22,373 bases of DNA from Clostridia bacterium (GCA_017650795.1 JAGCEE010000167.1:1-22373), one strand, 5' to 3'. Shown: positions 18,401 through 21,256, numbered from the stretch's first letter. Notes: a model not told the origin generated them from the letters alone. Made by a program: numbers and translations.

Positions 18401-20945
18401 TCCCATCATACCACTTTATGCCTAAAAATTTAACTTGTGTATCAGCAATGCTTAACTTGAATGTATATTCATTATTTGCAGTAAACCTATTGGATACTAC
18501 AAACGTCATTGCTTGCTTGCTTATATAAGTTGTGCCATTTATTTCTTTATAGAATAATATAACATTATTAAAATTAGAACGATCCATCGTGCGGTTATAT
18601 TTATCCCATTCACCAGTTGCCCTAGCATGACCGTACAGTGTATGTTTATAATATGGCTTATCGCTATCAGAAGTTAAGTAATAATTCCACATTGTTATTT
18701 CTAGGGTTTTATTAACATTATTTTTTATGGCATCTTTATTGTTTAAGATTGTGTACTCAAATGTTTTGTACCATGTGGTACTATTTGATGCATCGGAATA
18801 TGTTCTGTTGTATGGGTCATATTCTATTACCTTACAATCTATGTCGTCTTCATCATTATTTGTGATTGTTGCCGTAATGCTGTTTAAAACCCAGCCAAAA
18901 TAAATTGTTGAGTATGGTTCGCCAGTTGTGCTGTTTTTTATAAGATTAGAACCTACAAATGCTTTTAGGCTACCTTGTGTTTTATAAACACCCCTATTAG
19001 CCAAACTGCCACTAGTTACACTTTTTGTATCCGAGTCACTCCAATATGGAACCGCAGCACCACCCGTATTGTTTGTGCAACTGCTATAAAATGTGTCACT
19101 ATCTTCGCTACTAATTTTTCTTATCAAATAACCATAAGCGTCGGTTGATGTAGAAACAATACCAGCGCTATTAATTTCCGCCTTTGAATATTTCATAGAA
19201 ATAAGGTTTATGTTTCTTATAAATAGATTTACGGCAACATCAGTCGTGCCTGTAATATCTATACTATTCCAAGACGCAGTACCACTACTAAGCCATGGCT
19301 TTGCAGAACTACCACTAGTAAAACTATATCCAGAAATAAAATATGCTGCACTTGCAGACTTTAATTGAACCTTTAAAGTTTTTGTTGATTGGCTTATACT
19401 AATTTTACCACCACTTGAAGGTGTGAGTTCATTGCCTTTATCATCACAAAATTTAAGATTGTCTTTCCAAACATTCCAATATGAATATGAATTGCCACTA
19501 ACAAAGCCAATAGTGCTAGTGGAAACATTGCCATTATATACGCTACTAGGGCTGCTACCAGTGTAATAATAAACATTTACTGTTGCAGTTCTTGGCAAGG
19601 GCTTTGTTTCCACAAGAAATCTTATTGCGATTTGGTGAGAATAATTTATGTTTAAAACACAATTACCACCCGAAGTGGTTGGATTACTTCCACTATTTAA
19701 AGAAACTCTTTTTTCGTATGTACTTCCTTGTAATTTTGATAAAACCAAATATTTGTAATATGTTTTTTGGCTTGAGTTCCAAGTAAAAGTTTCAGGTGAA
19801 ACACTGCTTTCAAGATATTCCCATATCATAGCACCAGAAGTGCTGTTTGCATAAAAATTATCAAAAGTTAAATCCTCTAATTTGCCCGCCCATGTTGGTT
19901 CCCATTCATATGCCTGAGCATAGATATTGGAAATATACTCACCACTAGGTGCAGAAAACACTGCGGTTGTCGGAATATCAGAAAACCAACCATCTGTTAT
20001 TCCAGTTAAATCTCCTCCATTTTTGCTATAAACTGCATAATAGGAATTATTTGTGCCCACAAATTCTTCTCCAAACGTTTTATAATTCTGAGCATCATCT
20101 CCTGTTTCTATGTAATTGTTTAGTTTATTTCCATTAGAATTACAGCCAACAAATTTATAATCATTGCCGTAATTAGCATCATCAAACGCGTCATCCCCCT
20201 GATAGCCAACAAGTTTTCCGCCAACAGATGCACACTGTGCAATAATGCCGCCGTTTCCCCACCTGTCGCCAACAAGATAGCCACTAACACCCGAGCAATC
20301 AGTTATTGTTAAATCGCTTATTACTGCACCACTCCAAATACTTCCAAAGAGTGCACGATTTCTGTCGGGATAACTTTGAGTGGAATCAAACCTAACACCA
20401 CTTATTTTGTGACCATTACCCTTAAATATACCCTTAAACGATGCACTATCATTCCCAACAGATAGTCCAATAGGAACCCATAGCTTTGAAGATAGGTCTA
20501 TATTGCATTTTAATTCGATAGTTGTGCCATAAAAGCCATTATAAAAATAGTAATCTCCGCCACTTATTTTGACTGAAAATTTATATTTGCCTTCCTTTGA
20601 TGACAGCCAGTCTTCTGCCGAGCCGGCACCACCATCAACAATATGACTATTAACTTGAACAGCAATCCATGCAAGGTTGTTTGCCGCCTGCTCTGGATCA
20701 CTACTAAGAGTGATTGTTCCATATGGACTGCTTGATGCAAATGGACCAGCGGCAGTAAAAGTAATACCACTACTCATCTCTGCATAGTTTTCCCAATACG
20801 CACTATTGATTATGGTTTGTTCGCCATCTGCCAATGCATTGTTTACTTGTTTTCCATTTGCAATTAAAACAGAACCCAGCAAACAAGCAAGCATGATACC
20901 CATCACACCAAAAGACCACACAAAATGCTTAAATGCTTTAATCAT
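423..20945 (-). CDS. Giant membrane-anchored surface protein (6,840 aa) with GLUG, MBG/YDG and InlB-type repeats
   Basis: One unbroken frame encodes 6,840 residues, roughly 0.7 MDa at average residue mass. The start is ATG at 20945, six nt after GGAG. The frame could open at a TTG at 20957, but that codon overlaps the Shine-Dalgarno sequence. Order seen: signal peptide 1-39 (cleavage probably after ALA-39); GLUG/beta-helix-like module about 80-282; unassigned beta-rich region about 283-1610; InlB B-repeat-like module about 1612-1677; MBG/YDG-type array about 1681-4925; InlB/Flg_new-like region about 4980-6560; second GLUG-like module about 6564-6676; membrane helix about 6677-6704; KRKKKYKK stop-transfer 6705-6712; acidic then Pro-rich cytoplasmic tail to 6840. 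No LPXTG motif or recognised catalytic domain is present. These families are common in bacterial adhesins and matrix-like surface proteins, so an extended adhesin or stalk is the likely role. Ligand and exact function are unknown. Confidence 0.9.
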   Translation of the reverse strand: MIKAFKHFVWSFGVMGIMLACLLGSVLIANGKQVNNALADGEQTIINSAYWENYAEMSSGITFTAAGPFASSSPYGTITLSSDPEQAANNLAWIAVQVNSHIVDGGAGSAEDWLSSKEGKYKFSVKISGGDYYFYNGFYGTTIELKCNIDLSSKLWVPIGLSVGNDSASFKGIFKGNGHKISGVRFDSTQSYPDRNRALFGSIWSGAVISDLTITDCSGVSGYLVGDRWGNGGIIAQCASVGGKLVGYQGDDAFDDANYGNDYKFVGCNSNGNKLNNYIETGDDAQNYKTFGEEFVGTNNSYYAVYSKNGGDLTGITDGWFSDIPTTAVFSAPSGEYISNIYAQAYEWEPTWAGKLEDLTFDNFYANSTSGAMIWEYLESSVSPETFTWNSSQKTYYKYLVLSKLQGSTYEKRVSLNSGSNPTTSGGNCVLNINYSHQIAIRFLVETKPLPRTATVNVYYYTGSSPSSVYNGNVSTSTIGFVSGNSYSYWNVWKDNLKFCDDKGNELTPSSGGKISISQSTKTLKVQLKSASAAYFISGYSFTSGSSAKPWLSSGTASWNSIDITGTTDVAVNLFIRNINLISMKYSKAEINSAGIVSTSTDAYGYLIRKISSEDSDTFYSSCTNNTGGAAVPYWSDSDTKSVTSGSLANRGVYKTQGSLKAFVGSNLIKNSTTGEPYSTIYFGWVLNSITATITNNDEDDIDCKVIEYDPYNRTYSDASNSTTWYKTFEYTILNNKDAIKNNVNKTLEITMWNYYLTSDSDKPYYKHTLYGHARATGEWDKYNRTMDRSNFNNVILFYKEINGTTYISKQAMTFVVSNRFTANNEYTFKLSIADTQVKFLGIKWYDGSGIEFTDEEKERYRYFYQDAWGLGYYNDENKVEGNLIKVLTPLTNFVLWATFNTSRYGYGVQIDRIEFESSGLNSQINISTSDKIKWSSDDSTQEYAFTVSSLQYDGAEYYIQAYLSEYSNKIKTIICYADGSEVNTDVCAITKDGSLPGTYIVPDANGDAVFMPKVSENTSGYYYKYSVEYHSISSIGIYYNNEEVSDDFYGFINQDDGYGGVSFGSDMTLPGKTDAYILKIVVEKKNYTLNISSNGNGSPRNVSGVSFNYEDSLKLVIEDDKTGWSLYKNDQTTPIAYDKTAPGYVFDNIMFNGVNRIDNASVTINAIDLISAGNLNLTATIKENSPTSYGYGRVVKVPQNGYFQTPSSSNNWGTSDYNTTKYGYGTNGSFVSVDYTTGKITFNASDDAVNSLIGSSMFNLSNVNFLGYELVNNSWNRETTLYNGVVDINETFTSISNFENRYVIEASGSRRVYFVPVFEPINYSVEIQGKNGSITADLYYNNLDNSGYVYNHLNTLSDDNYTIRCLLDGAYSWDGTLGSFESLLNNIQTNGIITNGTQGTINSLIYFMTNNMTKVDNKYSFKVGYSGKPIWLKILLSGSCIADGTLPVKYGYGAYVGSTAASGNVFDWSSTFSLEPDGNGLGSVLDELYLDNGLLVHNVVFCKPDGSAVSGYDSIVQLESITKSGDQYVVNYSDYAVWEAEDLNFNKNGYNSTSCYINLFAENAAQNVTFDGTFLDDGDVEARVVNFTDIYLEGYIDSVSTSLSGTVLSFEGNYPTREGHTFKYWKDSTGNYKIYLNADGTIGSTTTENGKGVEKPITTIVVDEDLYFYAYWEADEISISNNNVSKTYDTFDFGGTEQGVLIATITIYDTDSIFVNPKHVGASGYDYLLNSSLAIKKDVIGVYKKGSGDISTDVHISKDALRFQYVGKNDELYIYALGLKYVADSGEFYVVFNYLFDTDNSNEAYNANYITNSGSLTQTNNRGQASAITINKRLIEMNSDVIKEYDGDANVLQSVKEINEKTSYSNSDYGILGNDKNIFSVSAEYNDKNAGTEKQISCSFVKKSGTTDDLYNKTIGSYDFAQMTGEITPCEIEISFNDVKVYYETSIADTSIESGCVLCVETGAGSTSESYFINGNKNYYSGIIYSDSYYKIGGIVNNIESSSMIRLEFNLVAGTIASESNIFDLSNKNLSAPGIVVVNNITIEGDLVGNYKFVAVKGGSITFTQVAPNKRVIEVVVKEEKIGGFKDTTNATITLQTIEPTVSRGNSLQFIGDKIAFPFSIKLDITNSDYWFKQVIGGSCSEPAGIFASKILEITIPIDSNSVEIIITNYSTVTYEFGLFDGESASGIELNAQGQYISTIKFGDSITLLDASNTRAGLTFDGWYYHSGSNLVKYTNTTWNLKGDVVLYAMWNFVAQISKCNDISATYDPSITYEFGVGADSDYEYAMSGEGASINPNYLSYRWEKSVNNGATWYFAGSNKTLSVRQVSDSAEYKLVVSISRTYTIGGIDYNVISSTITEPSVLTVSISKKDVVLSGTINLVYDTGETYSIEITNDMVLELSSSYKQELVGETATWTLTGNAGIYNNQVLSFANGNYVLYAANINVQKRDITISFKNSAKDNVLSNGVITSASQSDTTVTVVYTGYSIKVEDDASFNISESDSKYKFYGISVETNNSDVATYNQTNANLNTTLYVSVAGKSISVNNFNITWNAVIIIDYAELQDENIIFTNTKTYNMNSQTIDDIKVFGNLLSGSQYSILYNGGSNNGENYVGRTNSGSDSVKLVINYPNYSQKTIITSFTILKLAVEITQSGMYQKVYDGTVSASPAYAVSFETPAGGVAASLEADVRANGEISFTFADKHAEVGKTLLKQAKQNGNFAITFVGSFVGTINKKDATLDIYYEQVPGVYATKYYVLYTNSQVLISYDKFILNGIVDDDELSGGDICFNYINVGEYTLANEDLVSNDIVIGSDIITKNYNITGYLGKVVINKAKLEFSLNRSTTYTSDYLGNKILSGISVGIFGKDYNTDKNYEGADIFEMLEIAIKKGNSIVNPINAGEYLISITLKATFTSNYELLVSNPNLDTLNGNTLSYTFTVNPAPLNITISKSKNFDGTVLGINFVNYNDMLIAYAKDSFTSGSATTCAVNARTYIYNSNSLDNTINLVAPAIINSLTNASAFDNYEITYNITLTINANSPEGFVILTTGHDYTYTGSAQNIYITIGETNYIIAPNESATPSGENDEGQVIQLDNNSKYADENVSVVLTSSGGLGVTYEGVAFKYVRPYTLTVTSASFGTYVLEPVMNAKRISAESITVDTSLKIYDGNTNLASGTIISSSDVAANDASHLKLSGAYDNPNVGARKINVIIDKDNITSCQEGTSIRFVNYLKASYEMADNVQVDGEILQRTVTFTLNNSSTRYYTGQYLILDVSDFNISGAVLGETFVGSLLFESIIDANTYDLSAVSTDADPIEDEIIKAKITKNLTCNPLKENYAFAFVGEITISKAEIRITDLKNRIKEYNGEAQTVDGYTIDIYQSHGELVGDVGLELEYRLQGTSDLWQVYAGPNVGTYDIQYKLSGANKNNYKLADLSYGENITTFKILQKNVEVKVIRNELYDEIFATTGYTFTLQGANLITLVGGHVVEGTVTIPANKYESKTFFYSDSLEEYTEGVYIDLTIKDAISNVVATVVNNEANVNNNYLFTYNIKLTFSGEGVGAVATLATDSYYNALDQKSTIPVAIMYRVSANGELFKRDGNNALKLDATNYEYNDTVNGVCFTLDGFVTDPTDPIGTSVSIVKNVGTYYAKIHVVITGTVDFTVDGGNNGYIYAEVNILQHEISISNLYNGLNKFNGTKDYDGSSELNLTVGDSDSVVATDNLSNGANILVKATFYEGTTPSASAGSKIVKFEILNNSYGNYVLSSSQIDGQINGIIVTITGLQSDYTKYPYMGSTTHNLPANKLITDGLLTGFSLTGNVVVSVGDAGEYLLNDANISNISGLIVKDTNNVDVPNGCFIFEFANNVKYEVEKAQIEISYTGNLEYIGLDQTDTVKQNILVSGVGNNSTNQYLVGAGAFDVALELKYSFVPNELGVSNASNLVVFNAGTYTLIAPVATTNYEYSISATNNSFMVGKRSIEIDLGNDNTAGYKYYLAHNNMFKLTNTMSLDVFDVDIYDFTQIVFKLNMLNENIVAGIKYSYADGYIDILIGSKSSINNNYQISSASGSIEILEENIQAVQKDNLIYDGTDQLQGLVLEYKLDGEPYAITINYNLGTYSVSLESGNTDNVSVVSVSGTNANNQAISNEIIDAGAYVVVVKINSINYNYNIIVEPKKITSENIYFTDNKEYDGTNTVYYEDNGIQNISFKDGVIEPRDTVLISATYSDYRVNSLAEPLNIIFAISGAGAFNYNLVSSGNIGNITAKALTIDFDSNTKYYSKDGLYSLDYVSQVGLIYSDDGNENNDDVIVVGTVVFNLGALNKIGTYNISLDAITKSGLVIKRGMVDVTTCYDITYTGSLTIQKRQIELSIGLKDGITDISWDSVNSKYVSTFKNGDYKDSFKYTITNTANLEGVDFTSNIKLSINDQISAGAKDVGTYSLAAVLDSIYTTNYELSFTAKTFQIVKYTYTLTNDDYDSISFQKEYGAVDPALSKIFEATTNMASSYEFVVEFTRSAGEGVGDYDLISATTGDANINLISDLTKLQDKFHIIQNNQTLAIKITAIKDGATAPAYTEITGNTISRKYGHIANDYSIDLFEYDIYVAGSKITDNDLIAYLKSTISGNVPFGIEQEIAGETLYDIRELSQELTTLTSIAYKYVTLETAETVKLRIDKRPISIVIENSDKTRVYDGTDIYYNDYSVNYNVTNYGSNSGNDAHVYIEYNSANVLDADRLLFTLLSDGSSVNYEIQTEYVLASITTLAVSVAINDNSDDDELDNILKYTYGESIVIDYSVSANTATILTTEQLKQEVVVSAIGADANLSNALKTIVGDYAVSAVSNGNVNITNSINKTVRIVEKELVVIPNERIIKTQDSTKDIDVSNYSFTFDGLILGDQVSVESATFGAYVGDNLVITFTLLGADSSNYIALNGEGDIKQRLISIVLHYNNFEGCGIPNTETIVINDVPITASTTTISGFDYYKSLDDNMVKLPGNPEHQYDGYTFKNWKYENNDILNHATSLNEQFILGDSDDELHIYADWEINTYKVTILVLYEELETGHLESIQNQQMYVVNPYTLLEYNQTIIYDESTYTFTIGNVEQALSQSDIANLQNQHLEFYQYLDLDGYYKKLTNDFVISGQYVFDEVERSITLAYVYKLDEVTVVFSAGAGQFVQSEEYAFVSTVDGVINKVEYTEEGLVFTLKYGQNLAVFDTLSNTTDLATYLSNLDAVSRIGYTFQGWGSNVSDILSAIVYSDVNNEYLAVFENNQYTLTLDAESGIFSLEETDIVAGWTYTDGSHKTIQNTVVFDMPIPLLPQPTWVGYEFDKYSAKVGEDEYIPSPISNLTNWTIDSDLVLYAEYIDIKQYIKIEVTNEHATFDVSIKNNLGGSVYFGKNLTETDEIEVYTSYSISINVKLGAGYHVDEFDYTISDFIEPQQNLTLGTFTASGFASGKDNIIQFSITTAPNQNTITLLDDEHGYMLVDFGGMVYDSRDITKNQILIYTGQTFTINTYANDGYEFDTFVINADGTGEISELNVYSEFTSNSTITACFKAKNNVVSIVLSNDAGLDNVGGYMSEVDLDSVATDTTIVIYFEKPNHFDTFQFVDVYKIESAEPEDIYTSLIDKVNVIIDEISDDTFYIVTITGFTSDFTIEFKYIANTYDVTITYYEWDEVSQTASKITALDAGNQYNATILYVFNAEDISITLENVIEDTNIVSVKYNDSLQVIADFEKYGYTLYEKGYSFLYYDLQHILQEYYYSNDTLFQIDKDCEIRIVLERKKYTYEYSVDGNGLLQDGLGNQMSGVSGIVRFGRIVPGLTAVAKEYYELEGWYKDGEKLDDGLTNLALTATKDYDSANNEKMLLVAKFIGQQNEITFRFEGVSGYVISNNLIDFATITVAGQNTQVEPIKVTQDGSIVEITITYRTGDSINMLFNPENCYKYGENERVDNNFSYSIASLMPYTFGDAGVVIRLELIKYNITFTSQTAGAFKINNTTNNAVEVTHGDELLVYVYVTEGYYFDIAESDLNGFTVGYSYDEYENKVYGYYYEQNNTICYELTLDKALEDKTITLVFAKQYFKITFNTDHPDGEGNEVVQFYYVEYGTSDIFADSLLTTKISATDLSRINLISYTDVNGIVYSFNGWSPYQDSKRINKRYYIGEEGIIYFPNEVINGAFNGIGVASRDRAISIDLYGTWYLELYEIRFEVATSGIISGIEELDLFNGVIIPTLVISGGKFMAPQGTVFENLNLPTKQGFTYYGYSVDSPDGIIFTGPFRFVMDKNNTVIYLHYSFITSVTISVDGNDNGNNTAYIVSDSEHVTSIEILQGTFVTFEARADDGYEFVRWEITGSNYEEFYSNTSADLKESTLYLQVNQSILVTAVFAAKSVNVAIVDGGDVTSGAISFNEGTLSKQITARVGDVIYVYYDPSKITYGYELTALRAGDNTLYGYTRNDGIWVCAYRILEEDGEVGYVEIKPFANVLSLEIEFVVNDTNAGKILESERDITGNTAKYIYNTQISIDSIINARYGFVKLIINGTEYNTTSMIIDLNQGNGFRVDGDGEINKIELVLKANYWYEIEEEYAGTGTESSPFLIGNAKQLAYMASMINSGKLNQEERRYYFRITDNINLDDRFWKPIGTKDFPFDGIFELGQFKITNTHFEVGNEPEFLDEEWGKYCYGVFGYVTDRAEIIIDKSILPAIIIFGSIGVAGVAGGIVVFAIIAKRKKKYKKLSGNLNSRNIESKEVSQSDIDSIEEVNIGSGEEVGGVGELVRQTNNEADEKLISSMVKQPPARPNVAVPTRPNIQDASSIKAPLQPPIKPNPVPPAKPMTQPNIPQKPGLANSGGNSGINKPPIRPNV
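426..635 (-). other. Pro-rich end of the cytoplasmic tail (residues 6771-6840)
   Basis: The last 70 residues hold 19 prolines. A short motif repeats: PPARPNV, PTRPNI, PPIKPNP, PPAKPM, QPNIP and, at the very end, PPIRPNV. Between the membrane block and this part lies an acidic, Ser/Glu-rich linker (about 6713-6770). The composition is that of a disordered segment with several linear binding motifs. Placement inside the cell follows from the membrane topology. What binds it is unknown. Confidence 0.8.
834..917 (-). other. C-terminal transmembrane helix of the giant protein (about residues 6677-6704)
   Basis: SILPAIIIFGSIGVAGVAGG followed by IVVFAIIA is a 28-residue uncharged hydrophobic stretch. 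It is bounded by Asp/Lys on the outer side and by KRKKKYKK (6705-6712) on the inner side, as expected for a stop-transfer helix with N-out/C-in topology. No LPXTG-type motif precedes it, so sortase anchoring is not supported. Confidence 0.9.
918..1255 (-). other. Membrane-proximal GLUG-like module (about residues 6564-6676)
   Basis: Here GTGTESSPFLIGNAKQLAYM is followed by ASMINSGK, YYFRITDNINLD, FWKPIG (W-x-P-I-G signature), FPFDGIFELGQFKI and YGVFGYV. This is a compact version of the module at the N-terminus, with the same elements in the same order. It then runs straight into the transmembrane helix after one or two rungs, so it is shorter than a usual GLUG beta-helix. Confidence 0.75.
1263..6005 (-). 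repeat. InlB B-repeat/Flg_new-like and divergent InlB-type region (about residues 4980-6560)
   Basis: Several modules share a G-Y-x-F-x-x-[WY] start and a hydrophobic-A-x-[WF] end. Clear examples are YDGYTFKNWKYE...IYADWEINTY (about 4984-5040), RIGYTFQGWGSN...YLAVFENNQY (about 5213-5269), WVGYEFDKYSAK...LYAEYIDIKQY (about 5303-5359), NDGYEFDTFVIN...ITACFKAKNN (about 5496-5546), YYELEGWYKDGE...LLVAKFIGQQ (about 5806-5869) and DDGYEFVRWEIT...VTAVFAAKSV (about 6316-6373). The later ones resemble the divergent InlB B-repeat class. Being nearest the membrane, this region is probably the basal stalk. Module borders are approximate. Confidence 0.75.
6172..15906 (-). repeat. MBG/YDG-type beta-domain array of the giant protein (about residues 1681-4925)
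   Basis: Roughly 25-30 diverged modules, averaging a little over 110 residues, follow each other. Module joints look like [IV]-x-K-[KR]-x-[IV]-x-[IV] (NKRLIEM, QKRDITI, NKKDATL, GKRSIEI, QKRQIEL, DKRPISI). Module ends look like N-x-G-x-Y-x-[IV] (NVGTYDI, NAGTYTL, DVGTYSL). The YDG core is intact at residues 1846, 2659, 3162, 3695, 4079, 4182 and 4680, and is YNG at 3359. Elsewhere it has decayed to forms such as YTG, YIG or YMG. A second InlB-like module (about 2200-2254) and an Ig-like stretch (about 2296-2342) interrupt the series. Such arrays usually act as extended stalks. I saw no long near-identical DNA copies, so the duplications are old. Confidence 0.75.
14185..14346 (-). repeat. InlB B-repeat/Flg_new-like module inside the MBG array (about residues 2200-2254)
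   Basis: The signature TRAGLTFDGWYYHSG followed by DVVLYAMWNF matches the G-x-x-F-x-G-W ... L-Y-A-x-W pattern of InlB B-repeats. It splits an N-terminal group of MBG-type modules from the main array. Confidence 0.75.
15915..16111 (-). repeat. First InlB B-repeat/Flg_new-like module (about residues 1612-1677)
   Basis: The segment runs YPTREGHTFKYWKD, then a variable insert, then LYFYAYWEAD. This is the pattern of Listeria-Bacteroides/InlB B-repeats: P-T-R-x-G-[HY]-x-F-x-x-W, then a loop, then D-x-x-x-Y-A-x-W. It separates the unassigned N-terminal region from the MBG array. Confidence 0.7.
16148..20098 (-). other. Unassigned N-terminal ectodomain region (about residues 283-1600)
   Basis: About 1,300 residues rich in Ser, Thr, Asn, Tyr and Gly alternate hydrophobic and polar positions, as in beta sandwiches, but mostly lack family signatures I can name. 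Some parts look like worn InlB-type repeats, for example NYTLNISSNGNG followed by NLNLTATIKEN around residues 1090-1190. The tetrapeptide YGYG occurs four times, at residues 905, 1190, 1223 and 1451, each time preceded by Lys, Arg or Ser. Being near the tip, this is the likeliest place for a specific binding function, but nothing in the sequence proves it. Confidence 0.5.
20099..20708 (-). other. N-terminal GLUG/beta-helix-like module of the giant protein (about residues 80-282)
   Basis: The segment shows the usual order of a GLUG-type right-handed beta-helix. A helix-like stretch LAWIAVQVNS (91-100) comes first. Then follow ELKCNIDL (144-151), the W-x-P-I-G signature in LWVPIG (155-160), the F-x-G-x-F-x-G-x-G-x-x-I-x-G signature in FKGIFKGNGHKISGV (170-184), and LFGSIWSGAVISDLTI (199-214). 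Later rungs are irregular and Cys/Gly-rich. This would be the membrane-distal tip of the mature protein. The family assignment rests on the motif pattern only. Confidence 0.7.
20829..20945 (-). other. Signal peptide of the giant protein (residues 1-39)
   Basis: Residues 1-39 have a basic start (MIKAFKH), a long hydrophobic core (FGVMGIMLACLLGSVLIA) and a polar end reaching N-N-A-L-A before D40. The ALA/D site fits signal peptidase I. Cys21 follows M-L-A, which is a poor lipobox, and it sits inside the hydrophobic core, so a lipoprotein is unlikely. Confidence 0.85.
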
Positions 20946-20951
20946 AAATAA

Positions 20952-20955
20952 CTCC
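20952..20955 (-). promoter_or_regulatory. Ribosome binding site that fixes the start of the giant gene
   Basis: GGAG on the minus strand ends 6 nt before ATG at 20945. The alternative TTG start at 20957 overlaps this site, which argues that TTGGAG is a Shine-Dalgarno sequence and not coding. Confidence 0.85.
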
Positions 20956-20997
20956 AAAAATATTAAATACGTGCTAAAGAATAAAGATTATCTCAAA

Positions 20998-21019
20998 AAT
21001 CTTTCTTTCAAGAAAGATT
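20998..21019. promoter_or_regulatory. Palindrome over the -10 box and start site of the giant gene (putative operator)
   Basis: Arms AATCTTTCTT (20998-21007) and AAGAAAGATT (21010-21019) are perfect reverse complements around TC. The palindrome overlaps three bases of the -10 box and is centred about on the predicted start of transcription, a classic repressor position. The right-arm core AAAGATTAT recurs as a direct repeat at 20983-20991, exactly 30 bp (about three helical turns) away. The regulator is unknown. Confidence 0.5.
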
Positions 21020-21045
21020 ATAACAATTTTTTACAAATATACCAA
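21017..21045 (-). promoter_or_regulatory. Promoter of the giant surface-protein gene
   Basis: On the minus strand TTGGTA (21045-21040; 4 of 6 match to the -35 consensus) is followed after 17 bp by a perfect TATAAT (21022-21017). Transcription would start near 21010, giving a leader of about 65 nt before the ATG. This is a sigma-A/sigma-70-type promoter by sequence. Confidence 0.7.
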
Positions 21046-21071
21046 ACAAAATAAGGCATGTATAATTATTT

Positions 21072-21088
21072 TTTATACTTTGTATAAA
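21072..21088. promoter_or_regulatory. 17-bp palindrome in the middle of the divergent region (putative operator)
   Basis: TTTATAC (21072-21078) and GTATAAA (21082-21088) are perfect 7-nt arms around TTT. Half of it, TGTATAA, recurs at 21059-21065, 22 bp upstream of the copy at 21081-21087. It lies about 27 bp upstream of the giant gene's -35 box. It could bind a dimeric regulator acting on one or both genes, but AT-rich DNA also yields such palindromes by chance. Confidence 0.35.
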
Positions 21089-21202
21089 TGTAGTAATTTT
21101 GCAATGAATATTTTAAGAAAAAAGTTGAATAAATACGGAAAAATATTGGTATTATTTTTTTGAATTTACTTTAATTTATTTTCCTTTTTTTAAATTTTAT
21201 TA

Positions 21203-21208
21203 TATACT
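21203..21208 (+). promoter_or_regulatory. Candidate -10 box of the rightward surface-protein gene
   Basis: TATACT matches the -10 consensus at 5 of 6 positions. The -35 position 17 bp upstream (TTTCCT, 21180-21185) is poor. Transcription would start near 21215, immediately before the shared 10-mer AAAAATCTTT. Other choices exist, such as TATAAT at 21061-21066 (no -35 at proper spacing) and TTGAAT/TATTAT at 21125/21150 (19-bp spacing). The true promoter is uncertain. Confidence 0.3.
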
Positions 21209-21252
21209 AATTTTGAAAAATCTTTAAATTCGCAAAAAATTAACAGAAAAAT

Positions 21253-21256
21253 GAGG
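21253..21256 (+). promoter_or_regulatory. Ribosome binding site of the rightward surface-protein gene
   Basis: GAGG ends 5 nt before ATG at 21262. An ATG at 21251 would include this site and meets a stop after four codons, so 21262 is the start. Confidence 0.8.

Noticed and set aside
411..20137. Many short plus-strand open frames of 60-120 codons antisense to the giant gene
   Set aside because: They lie inside a 20.5-kb coding frame with clear domain content. Their translations are low-complexity shadows, and they lack their own Shine-Dalgarno and promoter signals.
20877..20900. A lipoprotein signal at Cys21 of the giant protein, and likewise Cys16 of the rightward protein
   Set aside because: The residues before the Cys (M-L-A and F-L-L) fit the lipobox poorly, and both proteins have good signal peptidase I sites after Ala-rich ends.
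20998..21019. Reading the palindrome near the giant gene's promoter as a transcription terminator
   Set aside because: The arms are AT-rich, the loop would be only 2 nt, and it overlaps a perfect TATAAT with a good -35 box. An operator is the better explanation.
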